Shown here: piece by piece, positions 36,014 to 45,613 of the stretch
Numbering within the stretch: the stretch's first letter is position 1
Layout of the letters: each line of letters starts with the position of its first letter
Source of the DNA: Bacteroidales bacterium
GTDB lineage: Bacteria; Bacteroidota; Bacteroidia; Bacteroidales; P3
DNA length: 56,872 bases
NCBI GenBank assembly: GCA_017480185.1
Contig: JAFVBC010000026.1
Span: forward strand, 1-56,872
Direction of reading: 5' to 3'
Made by a program: the position numbers and the translations under genes
The notes under the pieces: generated by a model
Told to the model about the DNA's origin: nothing
Databases searched by the model: none
Seen by the model: the letters and a program-made list of their open reading frames with translations, nothing else

Positions 36014-37074
36014 TTACTTCGACACAGATAGAGATGGCCTTGAGCCATGTAAACGACCCCGATCTTGGCCAAAGCCTCACATCGTTGGGCATGATTGATA
36101 ATATCAAGATTTATGGGAAAAAGGTGATGTTCGACCTCGTACTCACCACACCCGCCTGTCCAATGAAGAAGCGCATGAGCGACGATTGCATCCAAGCTAT
36201 ACACGAATACGTGGATCATGAGGCCGAAGTGGAAATAAACCTTACATCGCGCCATCCACAACACAAAGCCGAGGAACCAGATTTAAGCAATATTAAAAAT
36301 ACCATCCTCGTGGCATCGGGCAAAGGAGGCGTGGGCAAAAGCACCGTTGCTGTCAACTTGGCTATATCGTTAGCCAAAACTGGAGCAAAGGTGGGACTAA
36401 TCGACGCCGATATTTACGGTCCATCAATCCCTATCATGTTCAACGTTACGGGCGAAGATGTATACGGACACCGCGTGGGCGAAAAAACATACATGTTACC
36501 CATCGAAAAATACGGCATTAAACTCATGTCAATAGGTTTTCTTGTCGACCCTGAGAAAGCTATGGCTTGGCGTGGACCGATGGCAAGCAACACCCTTAAA
36601 CAACTAATAACTGAGACTTGGTGGGACGATATTGACTATCTCGTAGTCGACATGCCTCCAGGAACGGGCGATATACAACTCACGCTTGCACAAGTATTGC
36701 CCGTAACTGGTGCCATCATAGTAAGTACTCCGCAGCAAGTGGCATTGGCTGACGTGGTTCGTGGTGTACAACTATTCCGTGCTGAAGGTATAAACATACC
36801 AGTGTTGGGATTTGTGGAAAACATGGCCTATTTCACCCCCGCCGAACTTCCACAAAACAAATACTATATCTTTGGAAAGCACGGATGCTACCATTTGGCC
36901 AACGAAATGGGTATACCACTATTGGCGGAAATCCCCTTGGTACAAAGCATCGCCGAAGGAGGCGATAGTGGCATACCAGTAGCACTTACGTCCGATAAGC
37001 CCACAATAGAAAGCGAGGCTTTCGATCAGTTGGCTATGAATACCATCAAAGAAATTTGTAAACTGAAACAGTAA
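36010..37074 (+). CDS. Mrp/ApbC-type iron-sulfur carrier ATPase
   Basis: The 354-residue cytoplasmic protein has an N-terminal MIP18/DUF59 domain (residues 1-80) and a P-loop ATPase with the deviant Walker A SGKGGVGKSTVAVNLA near residue 103-116. The family binds [4Fe-4S] clusters and passes them to target enzymes. The next gene encodes a NifU-type scaffold only 1 base further on, which supports an iron-sulfur role. Clients in this organism could include the dehydratase and hydrogenase found elsewhere in the window. Confidence 0.92.
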   Translation: MITSTQIEMALSHVNDPDLGQSLTSLGMIDNIKIYGKKVMFDLVLTTPACPMKKRMSDDCIQAIHEYVDHEAEVEINLTSRHPQHKAEEPDLSNIKNTILVASGKGGVGKSTVAVNLAISLAKTGAKVGLIDADIYGPSIPIMFNVTGEDVYGHRVGEKTYMLPIEKYGIKLMSIGFLVDPEKAMAWRGPMASNTLKQLITETWWDDIDYLVVDMPPGTGDIQLTLAQVLPVTGAIIVSTPQQVALADVVRGVQLFRAEGINIPVLGFVENMAYFTPAELPQNKYYIFGKHGCYHLANEMGIPLLAEIPLVQSIAEGGDSGIPVALTSDKPTIESEAFDQLAMNTIKEICKLKQ

Positions 37075-37075
37075 A

Positions 37076-37324
37076 ATGACCGAAGAAGAAGAGAAAACCA
37101 TACTTGAGAACAAGGTAAAGAATGCCCTATTGCAGATACGTCCCTATCTGCAACAAGATGGAGGCGATGTGGAATATGTTGACATGACCAACGAACGCGT
37201 AGTAATAGTACGCCTCAAAGGCCATTGTGGTAGTTGCCCACATGCCATGGCAACTCTTAAGGAGGGCATAGAAAAAGCCATTCGAAGAGCCATACCCGAA
37301 GTAAAATCGGTTGAAAGGGTATAA
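37076..37324 (+). CDS. NifU C-terminal-like (Nfu) iron-sulfur scaffold
   Basis: The 82-residue protein is one NifU C-terminal domain. The cluster-binding motif C51-G-S-C54 is in LKGHCGSCPHAMATLKEGIE, and the start region IRPYLQQDGGDVEYV is the family hallmark. It should hold and hand over [4Fe-4S] clusters. It begins 1 base after the mrp stop and is followed closely by the PduO gene. Confidence 0.93.
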   Translation: MTEEEEKTILENKVKNALLQIRPYLQQDGGDVEYVDMTNERVVIVRLKGHCGSCPHAMATLKEGIEKAIRRAIPEVKSVERV

Positions 37325-37328
37325 TCTT

Positions 37329-37883
37329 ATGGTATATACCAAAACTGGAGACAATGGCACCACGTCGCTCGTGGGAGGAAGTCGCGTGGATAAAGATAAC
37401 GTACGAGTAGAAGCCTATGGCACTGCCGACGAACTCAATTCGCATATTGGACTATTGGCCGAAATGATTAAACAGGAAGCTCCCGACCACTATACGCAAC
37501 TTAAACGAATACAACATAACCTGTTTATAGTGCAAACTCTCTTAGCAACTGAAGATGAGTCCCTCTGCACAAAATTACCACAACTGCACCCAAACGAGAC
37601 TCCTTTGCTTGAACAGCAAATAGACCTACTGGTATCTACCCTGCCACACATCAACCGTTTTGTAATAGCTGGGGGCAACATGGCTGCAGCGCAAGCTCAT
37701 GTGTGTCGAACAGTGTGTCGTAGGACAGAGCGTCGTGTGATAACACTTGCTCGTACCAATCTCATTGAAACCCACTTGATACAGTACCTCAACCGACTAT
37801 CGGATTACCTTTTTGTGCTCTCACGCCATTTAGTTATGATCCACCATGATGAGGAAGACCTCTTTGAACCGCCCATCGCCTAA
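37329..37883 (+). CDS. ATP:cob(I)alamin adenosyltransferase, PduO type
   Basis: The enzyme makes adenosylcobalamin from cob(I)alamin and ATP. The protein begins MVYTKTGDNGTTSLVGGSRV, the ATP-binding signature of PduO, and the C-terminal half has CRTVCRRTERRVITLA and LNRLSDYLFVLSRHL. I chose the ATG at 37329, which gives 184 residues. An in-frame ATG at 37311 would overlap the Nfu gene. Adenosylcobalamin is needed, for example, by methylmalonyl-CoA mutase, which is not in this window. Confidence 0.93.
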   Translation: MVYTKTGDNGTTSLVGGSRVDKDNVRVEAYGTADELNSHIGLLAEMIKQEAPDHYTQLKRIQHNLFIVQTLLATEDESLCTKLPQLHPNETPLLEQQIDLLVSTLPHINRFVIAGGNMAAAQAHVCRTVCRRTERRVITLARTNLIETHLIQYLNRLSDYLFVLSRHLVMIHHDEEDLFEPPIA

Positions 37884-38070
37884 TATCGCTTTGACGGCCT
37901 CTATAGAAATCAAACATTACCACGAAAACAAGTAAGCGTAAATAGAGTGTTAATATGCATGAAAAGCCTAACAAGATTCATAGTTAATTACTATATATTT
38001 CCTATCCTCTTGTAGCAAAGCACCATAACAACCTAATTTTCAAGCCATCCAAGCCACATTCAAAAAAAAA

Positions 38071-38100
38071 TTGCAATGTTTGATAAAAAGGGTACTTTTG
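38071..38100 (+). promoter_or_regulatory. Promoter of the DUF2795-to-bcp run
   Basis: TTG at 38071-38073 and TACTTTTG at 38093-38100, separated by 19 bases, match the Bacteroidetes promoter layout and lie about 30 bp before the DUF2795 start. Confidence 0.65.
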
Positions 38101-38128
38101 CAAAATTTTTTACAATCACACAATATCA

Positions 38129-38350
38129 ATGTATTGGACACTTGAATTGGCATCCAAATTGGAAGATGCGCCTTGGCCTGCAACAAAAGATGAATTGATT
38201 GACTATGCACAGCGCACCGGAGCCCCTATGGAGGTGGTGGAGAATCTGTCGGAGATTGAAGATGAGGGCGAACAATATGAAAGCATAGAAGACATTTGGC
38301 CAGACTATCCCACCAAAGAAGACTTTTTCTTTGAAGAGGACGAGTATTAG
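38129..38350 (+). CDS. DUF2795 small acidic protein
   Basis: The 73-residue protein (MYWTLELASKLEDAPWPATK at its start) matches DUF2795: an N-terminal helical region around APWPATKDELIDYAQRTGAP and a very acidic C-terminal tail (EDEGEQYESIEDIWPDYP, FFFEEDEY). Function is unknown. It overlaps the next gene by 20 bp, so the two are coupled. Confidence 0.88.
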   Translation: MYWTLELASKLEDAPWPATKDELIDYAQRTGAPMEVVENLSEIEDEGEQYESIEDIWPDYPTKEDFFFEEDEY

Positions 38351-39098
38351 TTTTGTTGGCTCAGGCAATGTGGCCACACATCTTGCCCAAACTTTCTGTA
38401 ACGCGGGCTTTCGCATAGGACAGGTTCTTTCTCGCGAGTACGACCATGCCCAACTGCTGGCTGCACGTGTAGATGCCATACCTATTGATAAACCCTCATT
38501 ACTTGATACTACAGCCGATGCTGTGATTTTGGCCGTGGCAGACGATGCTCTTTATGACCTCGCACTTGACCTACATCTTCCCCATTCATTGGTACTTCAC
38601 ACCTCGGGTACAACATCGATGACCGTACTGAAAAACATCAGTCCTCGTCATGGGGTGTTGTGGTCGCCGCAGACATTTGTACGTGACGTAACCATGGACT
38701 ACTCACGAATGCCTCTGTGTATTGAGGGGTGCGACACCGAAACCACCAAAGACATTGAGGAGTTGGCGCACACCATTTCGGACAATGTATTTCTACTCAA
38801 CCTTGAGCAACGCCGCTGGGCGCATCTGTGCGCAGTGATGGTAAACAACTTTGTCAACGCCATCAATGCCACAGCACAAGATATTATGCAGCAGCACGGC
38901 CTTGACTTCGAAATGTTACATCCCTTGGCCGAAGCAACATTCCACAAACTCAATCACGACAACTTATGGGCACAACAAACGGGTCCAGCATGTCGACGCG
39001 ACGAAAAAACACTTACCATTCAGCGTAAACTGTTGGCCGACGACAAACAATTGCTCCAACTCTACGACCTGATTACCGACATTATTCAGCAGCGATGA
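38331..39098 (+). CDS. DUF2520 / Rossmann-like dehydrogenase family protein
   Basis: The 255-residue protein has an N-terminal Rossmann fold (ISFVGSGNVATHLAQTF, a GxGxxxxH nucleotide loop) and a C-terminal DUF2520 helical domain (HLCAVMVNNFVNAINATAQD, HPLAEATFHKLNHDNL). Relatives are annotated as F420- or NADP-dependent oxidoreductase-like, with no proven reaction. The start is a TTG inside the DUF2795 frame; I see no better start. Its last codons overlap tatD by 4 bp. Confidence 0.88.
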   Translation: MKRTSISFVGSGNVATHLAQTFCNAGFRIGQVLSREYDHAQLLAARVDAIPIDKPSLLDTTADAVILAVADDALYDLALDLHLPHSLVLHTSGTTSMTVLKNISPRHGVLWSPQTFVRDVTMDYSRMPLCIEGCDTETTKDIEELAHTISDNVFLLNLEQRRWAHLCAVMVNNFVNAINATAQDIMQQHGLDFEMLHPLAEATFHKLNHDNLWAQQTGPACRRDEKTLTIQRKLLADDKQLLQLYDLITDIIQQR

Positions 39099-39898
39099 CA
39101 TTTGTCGACACCCACACTCACCTCTACGACGAGGCTTATGATACCGACCGAGAACCGACCATTGAGCGAGCCTTGCAAGCAGGTGTCACACAAATGCTGC
39201 TCCCTGCAATAGATAGCTATTCCTCTCCTCGCTTGATAGAACTCTGCCAAAAGCATCCCACCGTGATGCACGGCATGGCGGGCTTACACCCTACGTCGGT
39301 GAAAGAGAATTTTGAAGAAGAATTGGCCTTTGTGGAGGAACAGCTGTCGGGGCTTGACGATGCTGAAAATCTGCAACACGAAACCTTTACTCCTGTGGCT
39401 GTGGGCGAAATTGGCCTCGACTTTTATTGGGATCGAACCTTTGCTGCCGAACAGCAAGAGGCGTTGATGAGGCAGATGCAGTGGGCCATTAAGCGAAACT
39501 TGCCCGTATCGCTACACGTGCGGAAAGCTCACAACGAGTTTTTCTCGCTTATGAAAACCATCAACAGCCGACGTTTTAACGGGGTGTTGCACTGTTTTGG
39601 CGGAGGTTTGAACGAGGCTGCTCAAGCCATAGAAATGGGCTTCAAGCTGGGCATTGGAGGTGTAGTAACTTTCAAAAATGCCCAATTACGGGAAGTGGTC
39701 AAAGCCACACCGTTAGAACATCTGCTACTTGAAACCGACGCTCCATACCTTTCGCCCACCCCACATAGGGGGCAACGAAATGAAAGTGCTTACATTCCCA
39801 TCATAGCACAAGCCATTGCAGAGTTAAAGGAGATAAGCGTAGAACATGTAGCCGAGCAAACCACCTACACCGCAAAGCAGTTGTTCCATTTAGCCTAA
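39095..39898 (+). CDS. tatD: TatD-family metal-dependent hydrolase
   Basis: The 267-residue protein is a TIM-barrel amidohydrolase with the TatD signature: FVDTHTHLYDE at the N-terminus (two metal-binding histidines), VAVGEIGLDFYWDR with the bridging glutamate, VSLHVRKAH, LHCFGGG and LLLETDAPYLSP with the catalytic aspartate. TatD enzymes act as 3'-5' exonucleases or D-aminoacyl hydrolases. It overlaps the DUF2520 gene. Confidence 0.93.
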   Translation: MTFVDTHTHLYDEAYDTDREPTIERALQAGVTQMLLPAIDSYSSPRLIELCQKHPTVMHGMAGLHPTSVKENFEEELAFVEEQLSGLDDAENLQHETFTPVAVGEIGLDFYWDRTFAAEQQEALMRQMQWAIKRNLPVSLHVRKAHNEFFSLMKTINSRRFNGVLHCFGGGLNEAAQAIEMGFKLGIGGVVTFKNAQLREVVKATPLEHLLLETDAPYLSPTPHRGQRNESAYIPIIAQAIAELKEISVEHVAEQTTYTAKQLFHLA

Positions 39899-39910
39899 AT
39901 CATCATCTCC

Positions 39911-40852
39911 ATGTCGTCCCCCCAAAAACAAGTGGCCATAGGTCATCTATCTTGTGCAGCAGCCTACATAATATTTGGGATAAACGTAGTGGTGTGTCGC
40001 GACATTGCCACCGAAGGAGGAATACCGCCAATAGTACTCTTTTCTATGCGAGCCGCTGTTGCGGGGGCATTGTTTTGGCTGGTATCGATTTTCACACCCA
40101 AAGAGCCCATGCCAAGACAAGACTTGATAAAGACCTTTGGTGCAGGCATTCTTGGCCTATTCTTGCCCCAACTATCATTTCTCCATGCCATAGCCCTTAC
40201 CACCCCTGTAGATCTTTCTATTATGAGCACCATCACTCCCATTCTGACCATGATAATAGCTGCCATATTTCTAAAGGAGCCTATAACGTGGAAAAAGGTA
40301 ACTGGTGTTGCTGTGAGTTTTGTTGGTGTGCTATGGTTGATTCTGCAGAGCGCCACAGGCATAAGGGGAGCCACAGAGACGACTCCATTAGGTATCGCTT
40401 TTTGCTTTATAAACTACATGGTGTTTGCGCTATACTTGGGCACATGTCGCAACCTAATTGCGCGCTATTCGGTGGTAACCACCATGAAATGGATGTTCTT
40501 GTCGTCGTTCATTCTGTCGCTACCTTTCAGTCTGCCTCAGATACATGTTGTGAAATTCTGCGCTGTTCCCACACAAGTGTGGTGGGAGATTGGTTATTTA
40601 ATTGTATTCTCAACATTTATAGCCTACTATCTTGTTCCCATTGGTCAGCAACGCATACGCCCCACACTGGTCAGTATGTACGGCTACCTGCAACCCTTGA
40701 TAGCCATTGCGGCAGCCATAGCAACGGGTATGGATAGGCTAACCGCAACAAAAATAATAGCAGCCATACTGGTATTCAGCGGAGTAGCCATAGTAAACCG
40801 CAGTCGTGCTGCCGCCGATATAACCCCAAATAATAAAGAAAATGAAACTTGA
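39911..40852 (+). CDS. EamA-family drug/metabolite transporter
   Basis: The 313-residue inner-membrane protein has ten hydrophobic segments in two EamA repeats, with typical pieces such as PVDLSIMSTITPILTMIIAA and LKEPITWKKVTGVAVSFVGV in the first half and VSMYGYLQPLIAIAAAIATG in the second. The substrate is unknown. It overlaps the bcp start by 11 bp. Confidence 0.9.
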   Translation: MSSPQKQVAIGHLSCAAAYIIFGINVVVCRDIATEGGIPPIVLFSMRAAVAGALFWLVSIFTPKEPMPRQDLIKTFGAGILGLFLPQLSFLHAIALTTPVDLSIMSTITPILTMIIAAIFLKEPITWKKVTGVAVSFVGVLWLILQSATGIRGATETTPLGIAFCFINYMVFALYLGTCRNLIARYSVVTTMKWMFLSSFILSLPFSLPQIHVVKFCAVPTQVWWEIGYLIVFSTFIAYYLVPIGQQRIRPTLVSMYGYLQPLIAIAAAIATGMDRLTATKIIAAILVFSGVAIVNRSRAAADITPNNKENET

Positions 40853-41291
40853 AAAAGGTGATAAAGCTCCCTACTTTGAGGGTGTAGACGAAAATGGTAA
40901 TCACATAAGCCTGAACGATTTTAAGGGCAAAAAGCTGGTTTTATACTTCTATCCCAAAGACAGCACTCCAGGATGTACCGCCGAAGCCTGCGACCTGCGC
41001 GACAACTACGAACGTTTCTTAGCACAAGGCTATGAGGTAATTGGCATAAGTCGCGACAGCAGCGCATCGCATCAACGCTTTATCGAAAAATATAGCCTAC
41101 CGTTTCACCTTGTGGCCGATACCGATTGCTCCATTCTAAAAACATACGGGGCTTGGGGGGAGAAAAAAATGTACGGAAAAACCATAGAGGGCACGCTGCG
41201 CACTACCTTTGTCATAGACGAGAACGGTGTGATTGATGATGTTATACGCAAAGTGAACACCAAGAACCACACCTCTCAAATATTGGGCTAA
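40842..41291 (+). CDS. bcp: Thioredoxin-dependent peroxiredoxin, Bcp type
   Basis: The 149-residue peroxiredoxin reduces hydroperoxides. C45 in DSTPGCTAEAC is the peroxidatic cysteine and C50, five residues later, is the resolving cysteine of the BCP/PrxQ class. The rest (GISRDSSASHQRFIEKYSL, FVIDENGVID) is standard. In an anaerobe it guards oxygen-labile enzymes. It is the last gene of the plus-strand run and converges on the dipeptidase gene, with only about 20 bases between the stops. Confidence 0.95.
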   Translation: MKLEKGDKAPYFEGVDENGNHISLNDFKGKKLVLYFYPKDSTPGCTAEACDLRDNYERFLAQGYEVIGISRDSSASHQRFIEKYSLPFHLVADTDCSILKTYGAWGEKKMYGKTIEGTLRTTFVIDENGVIDDVIRKVNTKNHTSQILG

Positions 41292-41312
41292 TACCCAATA
41301 CCTACATTTCTT

Positions 41313-43004
41313 CTATCTTTCCCTCAACACATCACCGTTACTTTCAACAATGCGGCGCAAGAACCATTCGGGATAAGGTGGCTGTTGAGGGAAACGTACT
41401 ACACCCGTTTCCGTCGTTTCAATCTTACCATCTTTCTCGAACTTCACGTTGCCATCAATATATTTCATCAGCAATAGTTGGTCCAGTTCGGCCCAACGTC
41501 GCATCATAGTTTCAGCTTTTTGATTAGAAAAGCGGTTCAACTCGCCCACCAAACGAGCTTCATTCTCGGTTTGAGCCCATCGGTCAGCATGAGCGGCTTC
41601 CTCTCGCATAAACGTTTGCTCCAACTCTTGTTGCACCTTCACAACGTCTTGAATCATCAAATCGTAGCGCAGGTAACAGAAATTACTCACCCTGTTGAAA
41701 AGCCAGAAAGCTGCCGTTGATGAATACTGACTCATACTGCCATTGCCCTCCTCAAAGCAGATGGGTATCTGTGTTGCACCACAATACACCGGACAGTAGC
41801 ACGTTGAGTAGGTATCATCGACACCAAACCACAGCACTCCGCCAAGTTTTGACGGCAACCATCTTCTGCATTGCGCAACAAAACTGAAACCTGTCTGCTG
41901 CGTCGAAATAGCACGTTCGTGAATATATTTCACCCCATCTACTTCAAAATCCATCGGGCGCCAGCGGTAGGGGCAGTGGAAAGGGCCTGCACCCTCGTCT
42001 TTGGTCATATCCATAGGTGTACCCTCAAAATGGTCGCGCATCAACGACATCACCTCGTTCAGAGAGAGTTTATGTGAGGGCTGAATCCAAAGCGGAAGAC
42101 GTTCGGCCGAGGCATCGCCCATGGCATACTTTTCATATCTTTTCATTCCATCGGCAACCCTATTAAACATTGAGTAGACACGTGCCTCACAAGCACGAAG
42201 ACCACTAAAAGTCAACGGGTTGTATGTGTCGGCAAACGAAAACGCCGCATCGCTACCACTATACCACCCCATTTTGCGTGCAAAAGAGACCACATCATAA
42301 CTATATACACATTCCACCTCGGGGCGATCAATCAAGTCAATATGCCTACTGCTAATGGCAACATTTTTGGCATTTTTCTTAAACTTGCTTGGTTCCTGTG
42401 GGAAAGTGGTTATGCGCGCTTGGTTGGCATGACCACATACAAAACCGTCGGGGACGCGACGAGCCACCCACACAGCACCTTTCTCTTCTCCTTTGTCTAT
42501 AATCTCAAATATCCACACCTCATTGGGGTCGGCTATAGAAAAACTTTCTCCGCCCGACGCATAGCCGTAGGCTCTGGTCAATTCGTCCATGACAACTATA
42601 GCTTCACGACAGTTCTTTGCACGTTGAAGGGCAACGTAAATCAAATTACCATAGTCAATGCCCTGCTCGTTGCCATGTTCCAATTCGGCACGTCCACCCC
42701 ATGTGGTCTCGCCTATTGCCAATTGATGCTCGTTGATAAATCCAACAACATTGTAGGTGTGAGGAGCTTGAGGAATTGAAAGGCGATAGCGGAGAGAGCC
42801 ATAATCGTAGAGGGCGAGCATCTCGCCAGGAGCATGATCGGCAGCGGGGCTATGGCGCAACTGACCATAGCGCGTATGACTATCGGCAGCATAAGTAATA
42901 AACGTGCTGCCATCAGCCGAAGCGCCACGACTAACTATAAGGTTTGTGCAGGCCATACCACATACAGGTACCACCAGCATAAGCAATAGGAAAAACTTCT
43001 TCAT
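41313..43004 (-). CDS. C69 family dipeptidase
   Basis: The 563-residue protein begins with a signal peptide (MKKFFLLLMLVVPVCGMA) followed by C19-TNLIV. This is the N-terminal nucleophile cysteine exposed by cleavage in C69 dipeptidases. Family features are SRGASADGSTFITYAADSH, NEHQLAIGETTWGGR and the ESFSIADPNEVWIFEI stretch. It should hydrolyse dipeptides outside the cytoplasm, in keeping with peptide-fermenting Bacteroidales. The signal could also be read as a lipobox, but the catalytic use of the Cys is more likely. Confidence 0.92.
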   Translation of the reverse strand: MKKFFLLLMLVVPVCGMACTNLIVSRGASADGSTFITYAADSHTRYGQLRHSPAADHAPGEMLALYDYGSLRYRLSIPQAPHTYNVVGFINEHQLAIGETTWGGRAELEHGNEQGIDYGNLIYVALQRAKNCREAIVVMDELTRAYGYASGGESFSIADPNEVWIFEIIDKGEEKGAVWVARRVPDGFVCGHANQARITTFPQEPSKFKKNAKNVAISSRHIDLIDRPEVECVYSYDVVSFARKMGWYSGSDAAFSFADTYNPLTFSGLRACEARVYSMFNRVADGMKRYEKYAMGDASAERLPLWIQPSHKLSLNEVMSLMRDHFEGTPMDMTKDEGAGPFHCPYRWRPMDFEVDGVKYIHERAISTQQTGFSFVAQCRRWLPSKLGGVLWFGVDDTYSTCYCPVYCGATQIPICFEEGNGSMSQYSSTAAFWLFNRVSNFCYLRYDLMIQDVVKVQQELEQTFMREEAAHADRWAQTENEARLVGELNRFSNQKAETMMRRWAELDQLLLMKYIDGNVKFEKDGKIETTETGVVRFPQQPPYPEWFLRRIVESNGDVLRER

Positions 43005-43066
43005 GGTGAAACTTTTACTAACAAAACGTCTGAAGACATATTTTGGTATATCTCTGTCAACATAAA

Positions 43067-43104
43067 ATCTGGTGGCGGTTGCCTTTCGGCAACCGCCACC
43101 AGAT
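43067..43104. terminator. Strong hairpin after the T9SS cargo gene
   Basis: A perfect 17-bp stem (43067-43083 with 43088-43104) and a TTTC loop lie 23 bp past the stop of the T9SS cargo gene. On the minus strand it is followed by ATTTTAT, so it may terminate that gene. Confidence 0.75.
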
Positions 43105-43126
43105 CACTATTACAAAAGGCTATAAA

Positions 43127-45571
43127 CTATTTCTTAATAACCTTACCCACAGCCATAACAGCATCGCCAGAGAGAAGCTGCACAAAGTATACCCCACTAT
43201 TCAAGTGTTGCATATCAACCAACTCTTTCTGACCCTTTATGACTTGCTGAGCCACTTTACGGCCTTGCATATCGACAACCACAACTCTATCGGCATTCAA
43301 ACCCTCGACACTGACCGTTATGCTATTAACAGTCGGGTTGGGATATATGGTGCAATCTGCAACCACAGGGGTATCTATGCCATCCGTAGAAGAATACATC
43401 TTACCATCAGCACGGAGGCTCCACACATTGGTGCCATCGAATTGAGCCAATACAAAACGTGAATAATTAGTAGCAACTGCCGATCCAGTAAGCACCTGAT
43501 GGCCACTAACATAACCCAATCCGAATGACCCAGTTTCCATGTTCACAACCATGGGTAATATCTTTGCCATAACATGGTCGTAGTTTTCTTCGACAATTAT
43601 GCGAGACGTTGTGTCAAGGAACAAGAAGCTATTCGTATCCATGTTGAACGATGGCCCAAATTCAACCGTCGAATTAACAACGGCCATTATTCCACCCAAT
43701 CCAGCACCGCCAGCAACTGCCAACACTGGGGGTACATCATCACCAACATATTCATTACCCGAATATCTACCAGCATTCAGTTTCACAATGGCATTCAAGG
43801 CCGCAACTGGGCTGTCCGTAGCATTATTTGTTATCTCGCAATCATCAACAAGCAGCATGGCCTGTGCCTCATCAGTCCAAGAATATACCGCCATCATTGT
43901 ACCAGCATAATTATCACTTATCACCGAGTTGGACAACAATAAATTGCCAGATGCCTGAAGTATGTCGTTTTCGATAGTATCGTTGTTGACTACCAAATTC
44001 TCCCCTTTAACATTTGAGCCCGAGAACAATCCTTTCATATTGCTGTTGGATACAGTAATATTGTTGAGGGTGATTGGTGTCCAGCTATCGATAATCTTGA
44101 CGTTCGGAGCGTAGACCGAATCAAAAATCATGCGGTAATCGCCATCGCCAGAGCGGCCAAGCGCAAAGTCGCCTTGAGCCTCAATCAGAGCAGAATTACC
44201 AAGCAAAGTGGTGTCCACACTGAAGTTAATGCTACGACGATAGGGATAGAGAGCTCCCATAGTGAACGAAAGCGTGTTTGTGAAAGTGTAGTCGGCCATG
44301 AGATAGAAAGCACCTACACCGTTTTGTGCACTCAACATGCTATCCAGACTTGCCACAGGCGTTTGGGCAGTCAGACCATTGTTAGAATCGTCGCCATTGG
44401 CAGGATCAACATAGAACACAGGCAGTCTGTAAGAGTCAACAAATACTGTGTATTCTTCCTCTTCCAACGGATTGCTGCTGCACACAATCAAACGATACAA
44501 GCCGCTGTACGGAGCCATGGTCATGATGCTATTACCTTCATTAGCGATGGTGTTGTACGCGCTATCCAACAAGTAGGCTGTTGCATTGTAGTTAAACGCT
44601 TGAAGTTCAACCTGTATCACACTATCCTGCTCGGCACGGAAAGTGTACTGTTTTGCCAGGCTTCCAGCCTTCAACTCGCCAAGCATCGGTGTGGTGCTTA
44701 TCAGGCTGTCGGCAACAGTGTTGCCAAGGGTGATAGCGGTGGCAGCTAAATCACGGAGCATCACTCCATTACCAAGCAGCTGTACACTGACGGTGAAAGT
44801 CTGTGTATGCGAGACTGGCGAGCTGCTGTAGGTTGTGGCCACAATGCGATATGTGCCTGGGTCAAGCATCTTCACAATACGACTTCCATCACCACCATCA
44901 TCGTTGCGCTCCAACTCTTGATAGTTGTTGTCGAGCAAGTACAGATAGCTATCAAAAGAGCAAGCCATGTCAATCATAACCATTGTAGGATTGGCCAGCA
45001 CGAAAGTGTAGCCTCTTGCAGGAGCTCCCACACGCAACTCTCCAAGCACGGTGTCGGTCTCTGTCAACGAATCCTCTATGGTGAGGCTTGCTGGTAATGG
45101 ATGCCATGTCAGTTGCTGCAAGGTAAGCATCGCGGTGGTGTCTACGGTCAACACAAAATCAAGATTATCCGTAGGCTGAGAGTGTTCGTACGTAGATGCC
45201 AAGATATAGTAGCGACCTGCGCTTGCGCGGTATACCAACTCGCTACCACTAAAGTCCTGTGCATCATCGTTATGGGCCACCTCGGCGAAGTTTGCATCAA
45301 GCAAATACAAATAGCTGTCGAACGAGGCCTCCATAGCAATCTTCAGCGTCACTGAATTCGGCACATCAATAGCGTAGCCTATTGCGGGAGCGCCACTGCG
45401 CACATCGTCCAACAACGGAGTGGTCGGATGCAAGGTGTCGCTCACACTTATGGGCAAAAGCCAATTCAACGAACGGTAGTTGAGATCTCTCACTCCTACC
45501 GTGCCCGTCTGCGAATTTACGGTAGCCATTGTTGCCAATAGCACCAAAAAGAGAATAACTGTTTTTTTCAT
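43127..45571 (-). CDS. T9SS cargo protein with three PPC-like domains and a beta-helix
   Basis: The 814-residue protein has a signal peptide (MKKTVILFLVLLATMATVNS). Three tandem domains of the pre-peptidase C-terminal type follow (roughly 45-145, 160-265 and 285-380); the first two share near-identical SFDSYLYLLD blocks. Next comes a beta-helix region (about 390-690; VDPANGDDSNNGLTAQTPVA is typical of a parallel beta-helix start). The type A T9SS sorting domain is from about 730 (CTIYPNPTVNSITVSV, ending VGKVIKK). It should be exported across the outer membrane and anchored or released at the surface. No catalytic domain is seen, so binding or adhesion is the likeliest role. Confidence 0.88.
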   Translation of the reverse strand: MKKTVILFLVLLATMATVNSQTGTVGVRDLNYRSLNWLLPISVSDTLHPTTPLLDDVRSGAPAIGYAIDVPNSVTLKIAMEASFDSYLYLLDANFAEVAHNDDAQDFSGSELVYRASAGRYYILASTYEHSQPTDNLDFVLTVDTTAMLTLQQLTWHPLPASLTIEDSLTETDTVLGELRVGAPARGYTFVLANPTMVMIDMACSFDSYLYLLDNNYQELERNDDGGDGSRIVKMLDPGTYRIVATTYSSSPVSHTQTFTVSVQLLGNGVMLRDLAATAITLGNTVADSLISTTPMLGELKAGSLAKQYTFRAEQDSVIQVELQAFNYNATAYLLDSAYNTIANEGNSIMTMAPYSGLYRLIVCSSNPLEEEEYTVFVDSYRLPVFYVDPANGDDSNNGLTAQTPVASLDSMLSAQNGVGAFYLMADYTFTNTLSFTMGALYPYRRSINFSVDTTLLGNSALIEAQGDFALGRSGDGDYRMIFDSVYAPNVKIIDSWTPITLNNITVSNSNMKGLFSGSNVKGENLVVNNDTIENDILQASGNLLLSNSVISDNYAGTMMAVYSWTDEAQAMLLVDDCEITNNATDSPVAALNAIVKLNAGRYSGNEYVGDDVPPVLAVAGGAGLGGIMAVVNSTVEFGPSFNMDTNSFLFLDTTSRIIVEENYDHVMAKILPMVVNMETGSFGLGYVSGHQVLTGSAVATNYSRFVLAQFDGTNVWSLRADGKMYSSTDGIDTPVVADCTIYPNPTVNSITVSVEGLNADRVVVVDMQGRKVAQQVIKGQKELVDMQHLNSGVYFVQLLSGDAVMAVGKVIKK

Positions 45572-45613
45572 GGCATTCTTTTTTTTTTTACTTTTTAGAA
45601 CATTCTTTCATAA

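Noticed and set aside
38331..38350. Frameshift joining the DUF2795 and DUF2520 genes
   Set aside because: Both proteins are complete by family length; a TTG start with a 20-bp overlap explains the arrangement.
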